Of a DNA stretch of 64,000 nucleotides, positions 23,901 to 32,692 are shown piece after piece. The translations under genes were made by a program, and so were the position numbers. The notes under the pieces were generated by a model that saw only the letters and a list, made by a program, of their open reading frames with translations, had not been told where the DNA came from and ran no database searches. The stretch is taken from contig CM017571.1 in assembly GCA_007844125.1 (NCBI GenBank), positions 32,844,613-32,908,612 on the forward strand, in the 5' to 3' direction. Numbering within the stretch: position 1 is the stretch's first letter; every line of letters starts with the position of its first letter. The DNA is from Sinonovacula constricta. Lineage: Eukaryota; Mollusca; Bivalvia; Cardiida; Solecurtidae.

Positions 23901-26900
23901 ATAGCACTACAATAAGAAAGAGTGTAGCTCCTGATCTGTCATCTGTAGGCTTGAACAGCCTGGTTCTACACGTATTGTATTCCCTTCCAGTCGTGATGGC
24001 GTATAAAGAATAGATAAAGAATATTTTTAGAAATACATTCTCGCTGCAACAAGACAATTTATGTCTTTATTACGTGATAATTTCTCGTAAAAACGAGGCA
24101 ATATCTTGATAACGAGAAAGGATATGGTAAGAATGGTTTGTAATGTAGTATTGTCGTTTTGTTTAAATTAGTGCCACAAACCAACGATTGCTTCATAAAT
24201 AATTTCGTAATAACGTTATGAATATCTCGTTTTAACGAGAAAATATTTTTTGTTGTTGTTATGACGACATATTATCTGTCATCCTTCGATAAGGCGTTAC
24301 ATGTGTAAGTACCTCGGTGTTATAACTTACGTACATACATATAAGGAAAACATGTTATAACGATATTCTATCTCTTAAAAAACGAGATACTTATTTCATT
24401 TTAACGACTGTAAGTCGTCATAATGTGCAGCCTGTCTCTTAATTAGGTAATGCATATTTTCAATAAAGTATAGGCTGTAAGTATAGACATTTCAGAAAGA
24501 TATGGAAATATCTCCATATTATCTTGTCATTACTAGGGCAGTGTTTCGTAATAACGGTATACTATCTTGTAAAAAACGAGAAAAATATCGTTACGATTGA
24601 CATCTCAATGTAACGAGATAAGTATCAGGCGCAACAAACTCGTACAGTAGATAATTAAGAATTGAATTATGGCTTTCTGAAAGAAACAGTATACGGGTAA
24701 AACTTAAGTCTACACGGGCAGCATGCTTAAGATAGCCGAATGAACATTAAAGGTGGCGTCCAACTGTTTCCAGACATGTATATTTAATACATATAACAGC
24801 ATATTACCCCTGTTTTGCGGAAAGTTTGTGTAATTCCTGCATAAACTTATACTTTACCACGATAAATTGTCTTTAATCAATTAACACTTTTTATAAGACA
24901 TATTTTAATAAAGTAATGGCTGTATATAGACATTTAAGAAAAATATAGAAATTAAAAAAGACCGGCACAAATTGGGTTTGAATATATAAGCAGCTCGATC
25001 TAAATTGCAAGTATGCGCACTAAGTCACTGAACAATTACAGATTTTAAGCTGCACGCTGGACTGTACATGTAAGAATACGGTGGATTATTATGTTATATG
25101 AGTAACTGTACACTATAAGGCTTCCTATATTAATCACGGATATCATGATATTTAGTAAGATTTTTATGTTTCTCGTGATGTCGATACATGTATATAGCGA
25201 GATAAGAAATATATATATGTGCATTTTCTGGACCGATCAACCTTTCATACAACACTGTGTCGTCAACAAAAACTACTGGTTGATAAGGGAATGTGTCACC
25301 ACTTTCAAACCTTAAGTCAGACAGTTACACAAGTGATAATGCTTATAGGTGGTATATGTCAGTTTGGGCCAAAGTTTTGTTTCTCAATCAACAAAATGAA
25401 TAATTGTTACCCGAAAATGGTCCCGAAAATGCCGTTCATCGATGCCCTACATGTGAAAAGTGAAGCCTAACACCCCACTTATTATCATCACAATTTCTTA
25501 TCTGGGCCACGTTGCGCAGTTAGCTATTTTCAAACAAAGAAAACTTGGTGGTCTTTAACCTTTTGAGATTACATTGTATCATCATCCGGATAATCCTCAC
25601 TGACGTCATCCGGATAATCCTCACTGACGTCATCCGGATAATCCTCACTGACGTCGATTTTCAGCAGAAATCCCCATTGTGCTTATTTATAGATTTGGAC
25701 AAATAAATATATATAACAATTTATTTCATGGATTGTACTGTCTAATATCTGAAGCATTGTCAGAATCGCCTTTACTCAGACGAAATAATGCGCTTATGGA
25801 GAGATGACAACATGTACCAAACAGGGGCAAGATATCGTTACATGTATTTGATATCTGCAAACAGTCGCATGCCACCTTTAAAACGACTAGTGACTGTATT
25901 GCGCCGAAAATGACATTGTTTGCCGAGCTAATTAGTGTATTGTTTATTAATTGCATTTACACATAACGTATATACCGCATGCATACCACAGTTCGGAGAT
26001 AACAGGTTGTTGAGCTAAAGCCGATAAAAAAAAGTTCAAAAGCGCCGCTATGCTTTTGTAAGTTATAACATAAAGGCATCACCATCAACTGATAGACAGA
26101 GAATCTATTGTGAAGGCATTATAATTTTGCATTATTAATAGTAGTTCAACAAAACTTAGCGTTAAAAAAGAACAACACAATAAACAACATGCTAATCACC
26201 ATAAAAACAACAGTGTCACCAACATTTTCTAAACTATAGTAGCAGTAGTCATCGTTTCCATGGTAATAGCATTAAATATCCAACCGCACACTTTCCACAT
26301 ACACCTTAATGTAATCTTTGAACTTATTTCTCATGTTGCTTATTATATTAGATTTTTTTTATTGTTCGAACCTACATCGTAGGTCGTATAAGTAGAAACA
26401 ATTGTCAAATAATTATATTACGCTGCCATAGTCGTATGTTATCCATTGATTTTAACCCAGCTGAAGGTAATACCGGGTCATTAAAAGGTAATACAACACT
26501 ATTACATGCTCGTAAACATATTACAAAAAATGGCCAACTTGATATAGGTTGACGAAAGAAAATGGAATATAAGAACTAAAAATAAGACAGGGATCCAGAA
26601 ATTTGAATGAAGAAAATATCACTTTATAAATATTTTTCTTAGATATCACTGTTTGTTTTGAGATAGAAAAATCGTCGTTTAAGTTACTTAGAGTAATAAA
26701 TATGTAGATGAAAAAAGAAAACAGAGTTATGGTAGATGGCATTTGAAGCGCGTGCTTGTGAAACTTCAGGTAAAGTCATCATAAAGAGTGGTAGTCGTAA
26801 AAGGTAAATAAGAAAAAGTCCTATCAAAATTTTCACAGATTTTGAAATTTTATCTACCAGTAGACAAAGGCAAACAAGGTAAATGCAAATGTGACAAAAA

Positions 26901-29506
26901 CACAGAGACCAGACATAACACACATAAAGAAAAACCATCAGTTACCGCCTTGGAACGGTCAATCGGCAAAAGGGCCAACTGGGGTGCTTAAACCTGGTTT
27001 GTGGAGGTTTTTCTAGCAAACAAACAGTGTAAATAACAACATCCCGTCAAAGTGAAACAACTAACAGTAAGCACCTGCATCGGGAGTTAAAACAGATACA
27101 ACCAGATAGGTAAAAGCCACAGAAATAAGATATTATGACATGGATTAAATAAAGTTGAAACCGTGATGGGTTTATACAAATTCCTACTTAAAATAACAGA
27201 ATGGTCCAGTCCCAGTCCCAATCTTGCCACTCCCCTGAACTCCCAAAGTCTAAAAAAAAAAAAAAAAAGATGTGGTGAATTTTTATTTTTTATTTTGTAG
27301 CATCAACCAAACTACTTTATTGAGCACTCTGAAACAAATAGTCTGGTTATCAAGAGCTCAGTGTTTTTTTTTGTAATAAAGAAAAGTAAGAAGAAAAAAA
27401 AATTGGGAAAACAGTCTTCTTGGGTATGTAAACAATTACATGTACATATTTTGGATAGTCTGAGTCAAACAAATCAAGTAACATGTTTGGTTAGGTTTGT
27501 CCTAATGCTATATCTAGTTTTCAAATGATACTCAATAGCAAAAGACTTATCCTAAAGAGGATATAACATAATATTTGAAGTTTTCTTAGTTCTAAATAAA
27601 TGAGACACCGTAAATAACCAATTCTAGATGACAAAAATATCTATAAATTCAAAAGTGAATGAAGAATATTCCTAAAATTTGGCATACACGTCTACATTAA
27701 AGTATAAAACTCGTCCGTTGTGTTAATTAACAACCTCTGTCTATTTTCTATTACACTGGCTTGTTGTGCTGAAGCCGAGTTATTTTTTGTCAATTGACAA
27801 ACAGTTCTACACATTTTATCATGCATACTTAAAGATGTTGTACGGACTGAACATGATTTTTGTGTGTTACCTACACTGTCTAGCAAAGACGCATAAAAGG
27901 CTCTAGATAATTTAATGAAACATTTCCCATTGTCCCCAATAAGTGTAATATTTTGGGTATGACTACCAAATTTAACCTAAGTTAACCGTGTAGTTTTTAA
28001 ATTGAGTGTTATGTATTCAGTAAGCTTCTATTAAAATACGAAAGAATAAGCACTTTAGCTTTCTTAATATGATACAAGAAATTGGCCCTACTTGTTTTGA
28101 ATGGCAATACCTCAGTTTCAAAGCAGCAGACAATAATGATACGGCTACTCTTTAAATAGTGGTATTGTATTGAGGTGACGTGCTCTACCTTAATTAAACC
28201 TATATCTTTCTCGTATAAAACAAGCGGAAGTGTGTCCTTAGCACTTATGTGACATTTTCATCATCTTTTTTTTTATTCAGTTTACATCTAAAATGACCCA
28301 ACAGGAATGCCATGAGAAGCAAAAGATGATTATCTGGTTTTTAAACTGATTTAAATGACATACAGCAACACTGAGCTGCAACATAGCTAGCTTAAGGGCA
28401 GTATGATAGTAGACCCTGAAACAAAAATACCTTGGCATTTTACATAGTCAAGTTTTACTATACTTCAAATAAGAAATATCGAAATGACTTCGAAGTTTCA
28501 AAGAAATAGTACTAATATAGGACGGCTTTAAACACGTAGGAATGGCACCAAACAATTTAAGAAGATGTAGCAATATTGGAAATAGGTTAACAGCCTGAAA
28601 GAATAAAAGAGAAACTTAAAGACTGATTTGTTTCCCCATTTATTATGTGAAATACATCATACCGACACAATTGTTGTCATTATAGCGACGTCTATCTTTT
28701 TATTGTGTAGCAACACCCAAGACCCAATAAACATTACCTACATCATCATCATCATTCATCATCGGCCTAGTTTTAACAGCCAGCATCACCACCATCACTA
28801 ACACCAGCACCCCTACCACATAATCAAGATCACCATCATCATCAGGATCATCATTATCTTCATCGTCGTCATCATCATCGTCATCAGATCGAGCAATTAT
28901 ATCGTAAGGCAAATATCTTAGATATAATAGACACACTTTAGGTATCCAACGTATAGATAAAATATTATAGTGTGCATGGCAAATTAAAGATAAAAACCAT
29001 TATAAATAACACAAACAAAAGTTGTCATTGCAAAAATGATCAACTTACTAGTTCATATGCCTAGGTGTATATATATCATAACTTTAAAAACAACGCCTGC
29101 TGCATACATGTAGCTAGAAAATATATGTTCGAAATAAATACATTCAAGCAGAGATCGTTTATTAAATCACGAAATAGAGATCTAGATATAGTCGTCATAT
29201 TAAACTATATGTATATATGACTGTCTTTAATGTTAAAACGTAGTAGGTCAAACCTCTTGAAATAGTTCCATATCTTAGTTCAAAACTGATAAACCTAGAT
29301 AAAAGTCCAATGGGGACATAAACTGGCCTACCTTGTCCTAGTCTTAAACCAAATAAACCGTCCACGTTAATTGAAGAATAATCCTCAGCGAAAAACGCTA
29401 GGGCTTTTTCGACGGAGTGAAGAACATGTTCAAGAAGTTCCGTTCGCGATGGATAGCAGACGGCCTGAGAACACAGGGCCGCTAAAAGACACAGCTTCAA
29501 CATCAT
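14743..29506 (-). CDS. C16orf89: C16orf89-like (DUF4735) secreted protein, six coding exons
   Basis: Join (minus): 29506..29332, 22368..22215, 20870..20715, 18697..18586, 17248..17095, 14906..14743. All five introns are GT-AG, the phases match, and the product is 304 residues. Residues 1-17 form a signal peptide (MMLKLCLLAALCSQAVC). Family-like landmarks follow in order: SSINVDGLFGLRL (44-56), DACYARMLGT (147-156, Cys149), CNITDDCWRYMT (167-178), YSITHQLLYF (185-194), GRHDLFLEQ (242-250), CGPLGFLDF (254-262) and VLSWPDRRLGCF. Conserved cysteines and a leader point to an extracellular protein. In vertebrates the family has no settled biochemical role, so none is claimed. The human protein is somewhat longer at the C-terminus. 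The family assignment rests on remembered motif order, not a search. Confidence 0.75.
15305..15450 (-). mobile_element. SINE copy, family A
   Basis: The minus strand has CGCGTGGGTTCGAGTCCCG (B-box) followed by the body with CAGCTGACTTGC, GGGTTCTACCCGGACA and TACCTCCACCAAAGAGC. It lies 3'-to-5' in the upstream part of the region between exons 5 and 6 of the C16orf89-like gene. Confidence 0.65.
15572..15610 (+). repeat. Poly-C tract
   Basis: CCCCCCATCCCCCC extends into a run of about 15 C and CTCCCACCCCC. It is a low-complexity G-quadruplex-capable strand (G-rich on minus). Confidence 0.85.
15611..15720 (+). repeat. Dispersed repeat with inverted partner at 16185-16265
   Basis: CACTCAAATTTTCGGC and ACAATTGCTCTCTGTACA reappear as reverse complements at 16195-16262, so the copies bracket the microsatellite and SINE between them. 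A third, direct copy lies at 17310-17420 (GACTCAACATTTCGGCAAAT, ACAAACATACATGGGCG). Confidence 0.75.
15718..15845 (+). repeat. Pentanucleotide microsatellite (GATAT/GACAT/GACGT)n
   Basis: A run of 5-bp units changes gradually from ATGAT through ATGAC and GTGAC back to ATGAT and ATAAT. It shows stepwise unit drift. Confidence 0.9.
15885..16190 (-). mobile_element. SINE, family B, second copy
   Basis: Minus strand: B-box CCCGGGTTCGAGCCCGGGCC near 16140-16160, then the same body as 14155-14400, ending AAACCCAATAAACAAACAAA, a typical SINE tail with TTTG/CAAA repeats. The two copies are about 85% alike by eye. Confidence 0.85.
16512..16579 (-). other. Alternative or decoy terminal exon for the C16orf89-like gene
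   Basis: Strong acceptor TTTGCTTCTTTCCACAG at 16580 and, in the phase left by exon 5, 22 codons (KRDLDANQFMIKN near the start) to TGA at 16512, with AATAAA on minus at 16426-16431. The residues do not match the family, unlike 14743-14906, so this would give a shorter isoform or is chance. Confidence 0.3.
16669..16905 (+). repeat. Dispersed repeat, same family as 24745-25580
   Basis: AAAGGTGGTATCCAAC, CTTAGCCACGCTGCACAG, and GAGTTTACATTCTACCGTCATCCGG each have counterparts in the same order at 24750-24765 and 25500-25600. It is an old interspersed element. Confidence 0.6.
17095..17248 (-). CDS. C16orf89: C16orf89-like exon 5
   Basis: Acceptor TTACCTTCAG|ATAGG and donor GAACAGA|GTAAGT are both good. 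It encodes GCQQSVENYISG, a charged helical part, and GRHDLFLEQ. One base is carried into the next exon. Confidence 0.8.
17640..17720 (+). repeat. Tandem pair with CCAAT-type motif
   Basis: GAATCTGATTGGCTCA is repeated twice about 34 bases apart, each followed by a TCGATC-containing stretch. ATTGG is an inverted CCAAT box, but no promoter is otherwise evident. Confidence 0.5.
18586..18697 (-). CDS. C16orf89: C16orf89-like exon 4
   Basis: Donor CAGCAT|GTAAGT is consensus. The acceptor (TTTAAAAG|AGTG) is poor but is the only one that keeps phase. It encodes PKCNITDDCWRYMT and YSITHQLLYFILIQ, the Cys-x5-Cys-W and THQLLY blocks expected between exons 3 and 5. Confidence 0.8.
18838..18906 (+). repeat. 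(GAT)n microsatellite
   Basis: Imperfect GATGATGATAATGATG units with a GTTGGTGTTG interruption, ending in about five pure GAT units. Confidence 0.85.
19020..19058 (-). promoter_or_regulatory. Pair of YY1-like motifs
   Basis: GGCGGCCATCTTG occurs twice within 35 bp (19022 and 19044 areas), giving CAAGATGGCCGCC on minus, the consensus-like YY1 site. They lie in an intron of the C16orf89-like gene. Regulatory use is a guess. Confidence 0.3.
20715..20870 (-). CDS. C16orf89: C16orf89-like exon 3
   Basis: Acceptor TCTGCCCTAG|GTTCC and a consensus donor AATGT|GTAAGT. The exon is G+C-richer than its surroundings and encodes FLATIDSPYVLPYTPTTF and, near its end, DACYARMLGT, a family-like block containing a conserved cysteine. 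Confidence 0.8.
22215..22368 (-). CDS. C16orf89: C16orf89-like exon 2
   Basis: Acceptor ATCCATACAG|GACAAC and donor AACAG|GTGCGTG. It encodes GQLVEAIRECKESKKC followed by a helix-like stretch ending SDPDYYNR. Phase 1 in, phase 2 out, matching its neighbours. The 6.96-kb intron upstream holds a SINE, a MITE, CRE-like repeats and other repeats. Confidence 0.8.
22739..23005 (+). mobile_element. SINE, family C
   Basis: A tRNA-like head (GGTGGTAGAGCGTCGGCTTG, then GTGGGTTCGATCCCCGG) and a body (GCTTCCCTCCTAACGCTCGG, CCTGACTCGTCGGTGTCAG, TCGCTGCGCAGTATCGGC) end in a short repeat tail (ATCCCAATCCCAATCCCATC). The reverse complement of the same unit is at 32155-32440. It lies upstream of exon 2 of the C16orf89-like gene, inside its first intron. 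Confidence 0.9.
23597..23837. mobile_element. 241-bp MITE with TTA target duplication
   Basis: The left end GGCCCGTATTCACCAACCAT and the reverse complement of the right end, GGCCCGAAGTCACCAACCAT, match at 18 of 20 bases. TTA stands on both sides (23594-23596 and 23838-23840). Short TIRs plus a TTA duplication fit the PIF/Harbinger superfamily. It has no coding capacity. It sits in intron 1 of the C16orf89-like gene. Confidence 0.85.
24083..24630. repeat. Cluster of TCTCGTT/AACGAGA palindromic motifs
   Basis: At least six spaced copies of an imperfect palindrome: TCTCGTAAAAACGAGG (24086), AACGAGAAAG (24112), TCTCGTTTTAACGAGA (24227), TCTTAAAAAACGAGATA (24376), CTTGTAAAAAACGAGAA (24567) and TCTCAATGTAACGAGATA (24603). 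Each could form a small stem. Spacing is irregular. Confidence 0.6.
24745..25580 (+). repeat. Dispersed repeat, long copy
   Basis: The ends correspond to 16674-16690 and 16780-16895, with extra internal sequence here. It contains a plus-strand frame at 25219-25470 that shows no coding signs beyond being open. Confidence 0.5.
25582..25656 (+). repeat. Three 24-bp tandem repeats carrying CRE-like palindromes
   Basis: The unit CATCCGGATAATCCTCACTGACGT is repeated three times. Each junction creates TGACGTCA (25601-25608 and 25625-25632) and a near copy TGACGTCG at 25649. TGACGTCA is the cyclic-AMP response element consensus. It sits within intron 1 of the C16orf89-like gene. Confidence 0.8.
25660..29180. 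other. Intron 1 remainder, mostly unassigned
   Basis: AT-rich intronic sequence between the CRE-like repeats and exon 1 of the C16orf89-like gene. Contains an A17 tract (27251-27268) and the trinucleotide repeat listed separately. None of the short open frames here has splice-bounded or compositional support. Confidence 0.5.
28740..28892 (+). repeat. Imperfect (ATC)n trinucleotide repeat
   Basis: Blocks of ATCATCATC at 28741-28762, 28785-28800 and 28825-28890 give an Asp-rich open frame on the minus strand, which is a repeat artefact. Confidence 0.85.
29332..29506 (-). CDS. C16orf89: C16orf89-like exon 1 (signal peptide)
   Basis: Starts at the first of two adjacent ATG codons (29506 and 29503) because a hydrophobic leader begins here. 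An in-frame ATG at 29617 would add 37 polar residues and hide the leader. It ends at GGACAAG|GTAGGC, leaving one base. A three-codon upstream frame (ATG CGA TGA, 29511-29503) overlaps the start. Confidence 0.75.
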
Positions 29507-29617
29507 CGCATATAAGCGATTGTCGTCTGTTCCACCTCGATAAGCCTTCATATATGACGTCATGCGTAGTTTTATCAATGTGAGATTCACACACCTGTGA
29601 AAATTAGCAATGCGCAC

Positions 29618-30820
29618 TTACACTGGCCGTTATCTTTAAGAAGGCCAGTCAAGGAATTAAATAAAATATTGAAACATAACATAAGTTCAATACAGAACAG
29701 TGTAATTGCCACGTGCAACATAGCGTTTATAAAACACCCTAAAAACAAATACCCAATTCAATACATTATTGGTGAACGCAGGAGCGGATCCTAGACAATG
29801 TTGGTGTGTGCGGCGGGTGGGGGTACAGGTATACATCCCATTCAACTTTATGGTAGTAAATGAAATATATATATAGTCAGGTATTCCTAACTTCGTACAT
29901 AAGCAGTCAACAGACAAAATTTACTTTAAAGCTTAGTGTTTTTTTTCAGTCTGGTTCCCTGCGTACAAACAGTACATCAGGCAAACGCAAATAATGTCAG
30001 GTCCATACAGGTCTATAGATTATATAGGGAAATGCTGTATTTTGTTGCTCAAGTCTACAATTCTTTGCACAATGGATAGATATACATAAATGGAACCCAA
30101 TGCTGGATTATTTCAGTGATCAGTTTTCAGAGCTAGTAAATAATACAAATATTGAAATTGTACTGTTATTTCGACCAACACTTAATTCAGGAATAAATAT
30201 TTGAGTGAACATGACGTACTTACGATATTGACCTAACTCTACCTGACATATTATATAGCACGTACACGATCGGCATTTTAATCAGATTTATGATTATGTA
30301 AGAAACAAAAAGAGTGAAATGTCGGTATTTTAATTGAATTTCTAAGACACAGAGTGATAGAGTTTTCAAGTGCTAGCCCTTCATTATATTTGTAATCATA
30401 GTCATTTATCATTCGTACGTTGTAACTGATATTGAAGTTAATATGAATGTCGATATAAGGAGGTCGTTGATTGTTGTCGTTTTTGAAGTGAAAATGTGGA
30501 CAAGTCCATGTTTTATTATAAATGATTTGCAGATAGATAGACTGTTTCAAATTTGATTTTACTTTATAAATCACTTTCTTCTCATACAATGGTATGGTAT
30601 TACACTAAGATTTGCAATTACTCCGATTATTTTTAGTTTGTAACTTGTTATTTTTCCCGAATACGAAATGCGCCTACTTCATATGATTCTTTTTTTCAGT
30701 AATGTGTACTCATATAGTCTATTGTTCAACTTGATAAGATAATGGCAGCACATTTTGCCTGCGATAAAATCCATTTATCAACAAAGCATATGTATACTTT
30801 TTGCATAAAAAACCTTAGTT
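29618..30820. other. 5' flank of the C16orf89-like gene
   Basis: Upstream of exon 1 on the minus strand. 29780-29950 is a dispersed repeat copy (see 11925-12115). The rest shows no gene. A promoter must lie here if exon 1 is the true first exon, but no TATA box or other element is convincing. Confidence 0.35.
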
Positions 30821-31249
30821 ATATTTGCGTGCTATTAATGTTTGGCTAAACTGTTTTATATTTCAAATGAAAACATTGTTTTCACTGTACAGGGTCATGC
30901 CAAAAGCATTTGTTATCATTAATATCGCGTACGTTATGCATCTGATTATGGTCCAACTTAAAGGGCAATATTTTTTGCTGTCTGCGCATATATCTGGGAA
31001 GAATTTGAATCAGTTATCAACAGCAAAGCTCTTTGCTCAACGTTTATGTCTTCGCCCTTTTTCACAGTTGTATGCTCAGTTTAGTAAACCAGTTAAAATA
31101 TTCCTCTTTTGTCCACAATTCACTTTAGAACTGACTGATCTCCTACACTTAAGAAACAAAAACATTTCGATGTGGAGGTGGGGATGCCCTCTAACCCACC
31201 TAGATCAAATGTCAAAATCGGTTTTCGACGCCCCTGCTATTTCGCTGTC

Positions 31250-31362
<113 letters not shown>

Positions 31363-31869
31363 TAATCATTTAAAACATGACAAATATATTATTTTTTTCA
31401 CTCTTTTTTAAATAATTCAAATTTGATGAAAGTGCCGATCACGTGGCCTTATTGAGTTAGGCCAAGATCGTAAGTACGTCATGTTCACCCATTTACTGTT
31501 ATCTGGAATAAAGTGCAGTCGAAATTACAGTACACTTTAAATATTCGTATTTTTATCAGCCCAGAGAATTGATCCCCCCAAACTAATCTATTATTAGCTT
31601 ATATTTTTTTCTATCGATTGCTGAAAGGATTGTTCGCTTGAGCCACAAAATACTTTTTCCCTATCTTAGCTACATACCACTGAGGCCGCCTTTATTTGCG
31701 TTTGCCTGACCCTATCATTGTGACCAGGGGGAGGAACTCCTGAATAAGTGTTTTTAAGCTTGTGTTTTCACAACTCTACTTTTTTACTTGCTTTGTGTGT
31801 GTATGGGGCGGGGTGGGGGGAGGGTATCCCCCTATCCTCCCTTCCTGGATCCATCCCTGGGTGAGCGGT

Positions 31870-31970
31870 TCTGCTTTGTCACGATTTAAAGGTCCTTAAT
31901 ACCGTCCCTCCCTCATCTTACCAAGTTGTATATATTCCATATACAGTCCAGACAAGCCGTGTAAGTGATG
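31870..31970 (+). repeat. Fragment shared with the 41-48 kb macrosatellite
   Basis: TTCTGCTTTGTCACGATTTAAAGG and CCTTAATACCGTCCCTCCCTC, then ACAGTCCAGACAAGCCGTGTAAG, match in the same order 43025-43135, 44876-44985 and 46612-46720. The macrosatellite unit therefore contains a dispersed element also found singly here. Confidence 0.8.
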
Positions 31971-32154
31971 GTATATTTACGCACGGATTGCACGTGAAGT
32001 AAATGCTTTGTCAAGCAATAGTAGGAATAGTCCGCAATACATATGACTCCTTGAAACACTTTTAACACAAAATAAGGGAGCTCAACAGAGCAACAAAGCA
32101 GTTTTAATATAAGCACATCTATTTTTATTGATGTTTTATATTTCATTTAGCTCA

Positions 32155-32440
32155 GGGATGGGATGGGATTAGCCGGCATTTTTGCCGATACTGCGCAGCG
32201 ACATTTTTATCATTACAGCACAGGGGCACTTACGAGGTGCCACGGGACTGAACCCGGCCGGTCCATTATACTGACACCGACGAGTCAGGCGTAATGCTGT
32301 CCCCGTAGCCCCGAGCGTTAGGAGGGAAGCCACTACTACCTACTTTGAAAGTCTTTGGTATGACCCGGCCGGGGTTCGAACCCACGACCTCCCGACCCGC
32401 AAGCCGACGCTCTACCATCTGAGCTATTGCGGCCGGTTTT
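32155..32440 (-). mobile_element. SINE, family C, second copy
   Basis: Minus-strand copy of the element at 22739-23005, with a complete head here (GCCGCAATAGCTCAGATGG as A-box region, GGGTTCGAACCCCGG as B-box). The tail is the ATCCCATCCC type. Confidence 0.9.
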
Positions 32441-32512
32441 AGCTCTGGTGGTAGAGCGTCGGCTTGCGGATCGGGAGGTCGTGGGTTCGAAACCCGGCCG
32501 GGTCTAACAAAA
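32441..32512 (+). mobile_element. Isolated family C tRNA head, head-to-head with the SINE
   Basis: GGTGGTAGAGCGTCGGCTTG and GTGGGTTCGAAACCCGGCC repeat the family C head in the opposite orientation right next to the full copy, giving an inverted pair separated by only a few bases. The body is missing. Confidence 0.85.
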
Positions 32513-32526
32513 GACAACAAAAACCT

Positions 32527-32690
32527 TAAATTAATACGTTTCGACTGCACCGTACCCTGATTGCTCGCCGAATTACCAATCTTACAAACAAAAATATTAT
32601 ATACATTTCATTGCACACCGATAGCTTACTATCGAAAACCAGTCAAACAAGTTATTCGTTCAAACCTCGATAATAAATACATTTTTATCC
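32527..32690 (+). repeat. 165-bp direct repeat, copy 1
   Basis: Matches 38635-38803 over its whole length (TAAATTAATACG, CGATAGCTTAC, AAAACCAGTCAAAC, GTTATTCGTTCAAACCTCGA, TAATAAATACATTT). The copies bracket a TIR element and the DIRS-like element. Confidence 0.85.
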
Positions 32691-32692
32691 CA

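Noticed and set aside
26521..26938. Overlapping hydrophobic frames on minus
   Set aside because: AT-rich intronic sequence; no splice sites in phase and no family resemblance.
28700..28936. Asp-rich acidic protein on minus
   Set aside because: Product of the (ATC)n repeat.
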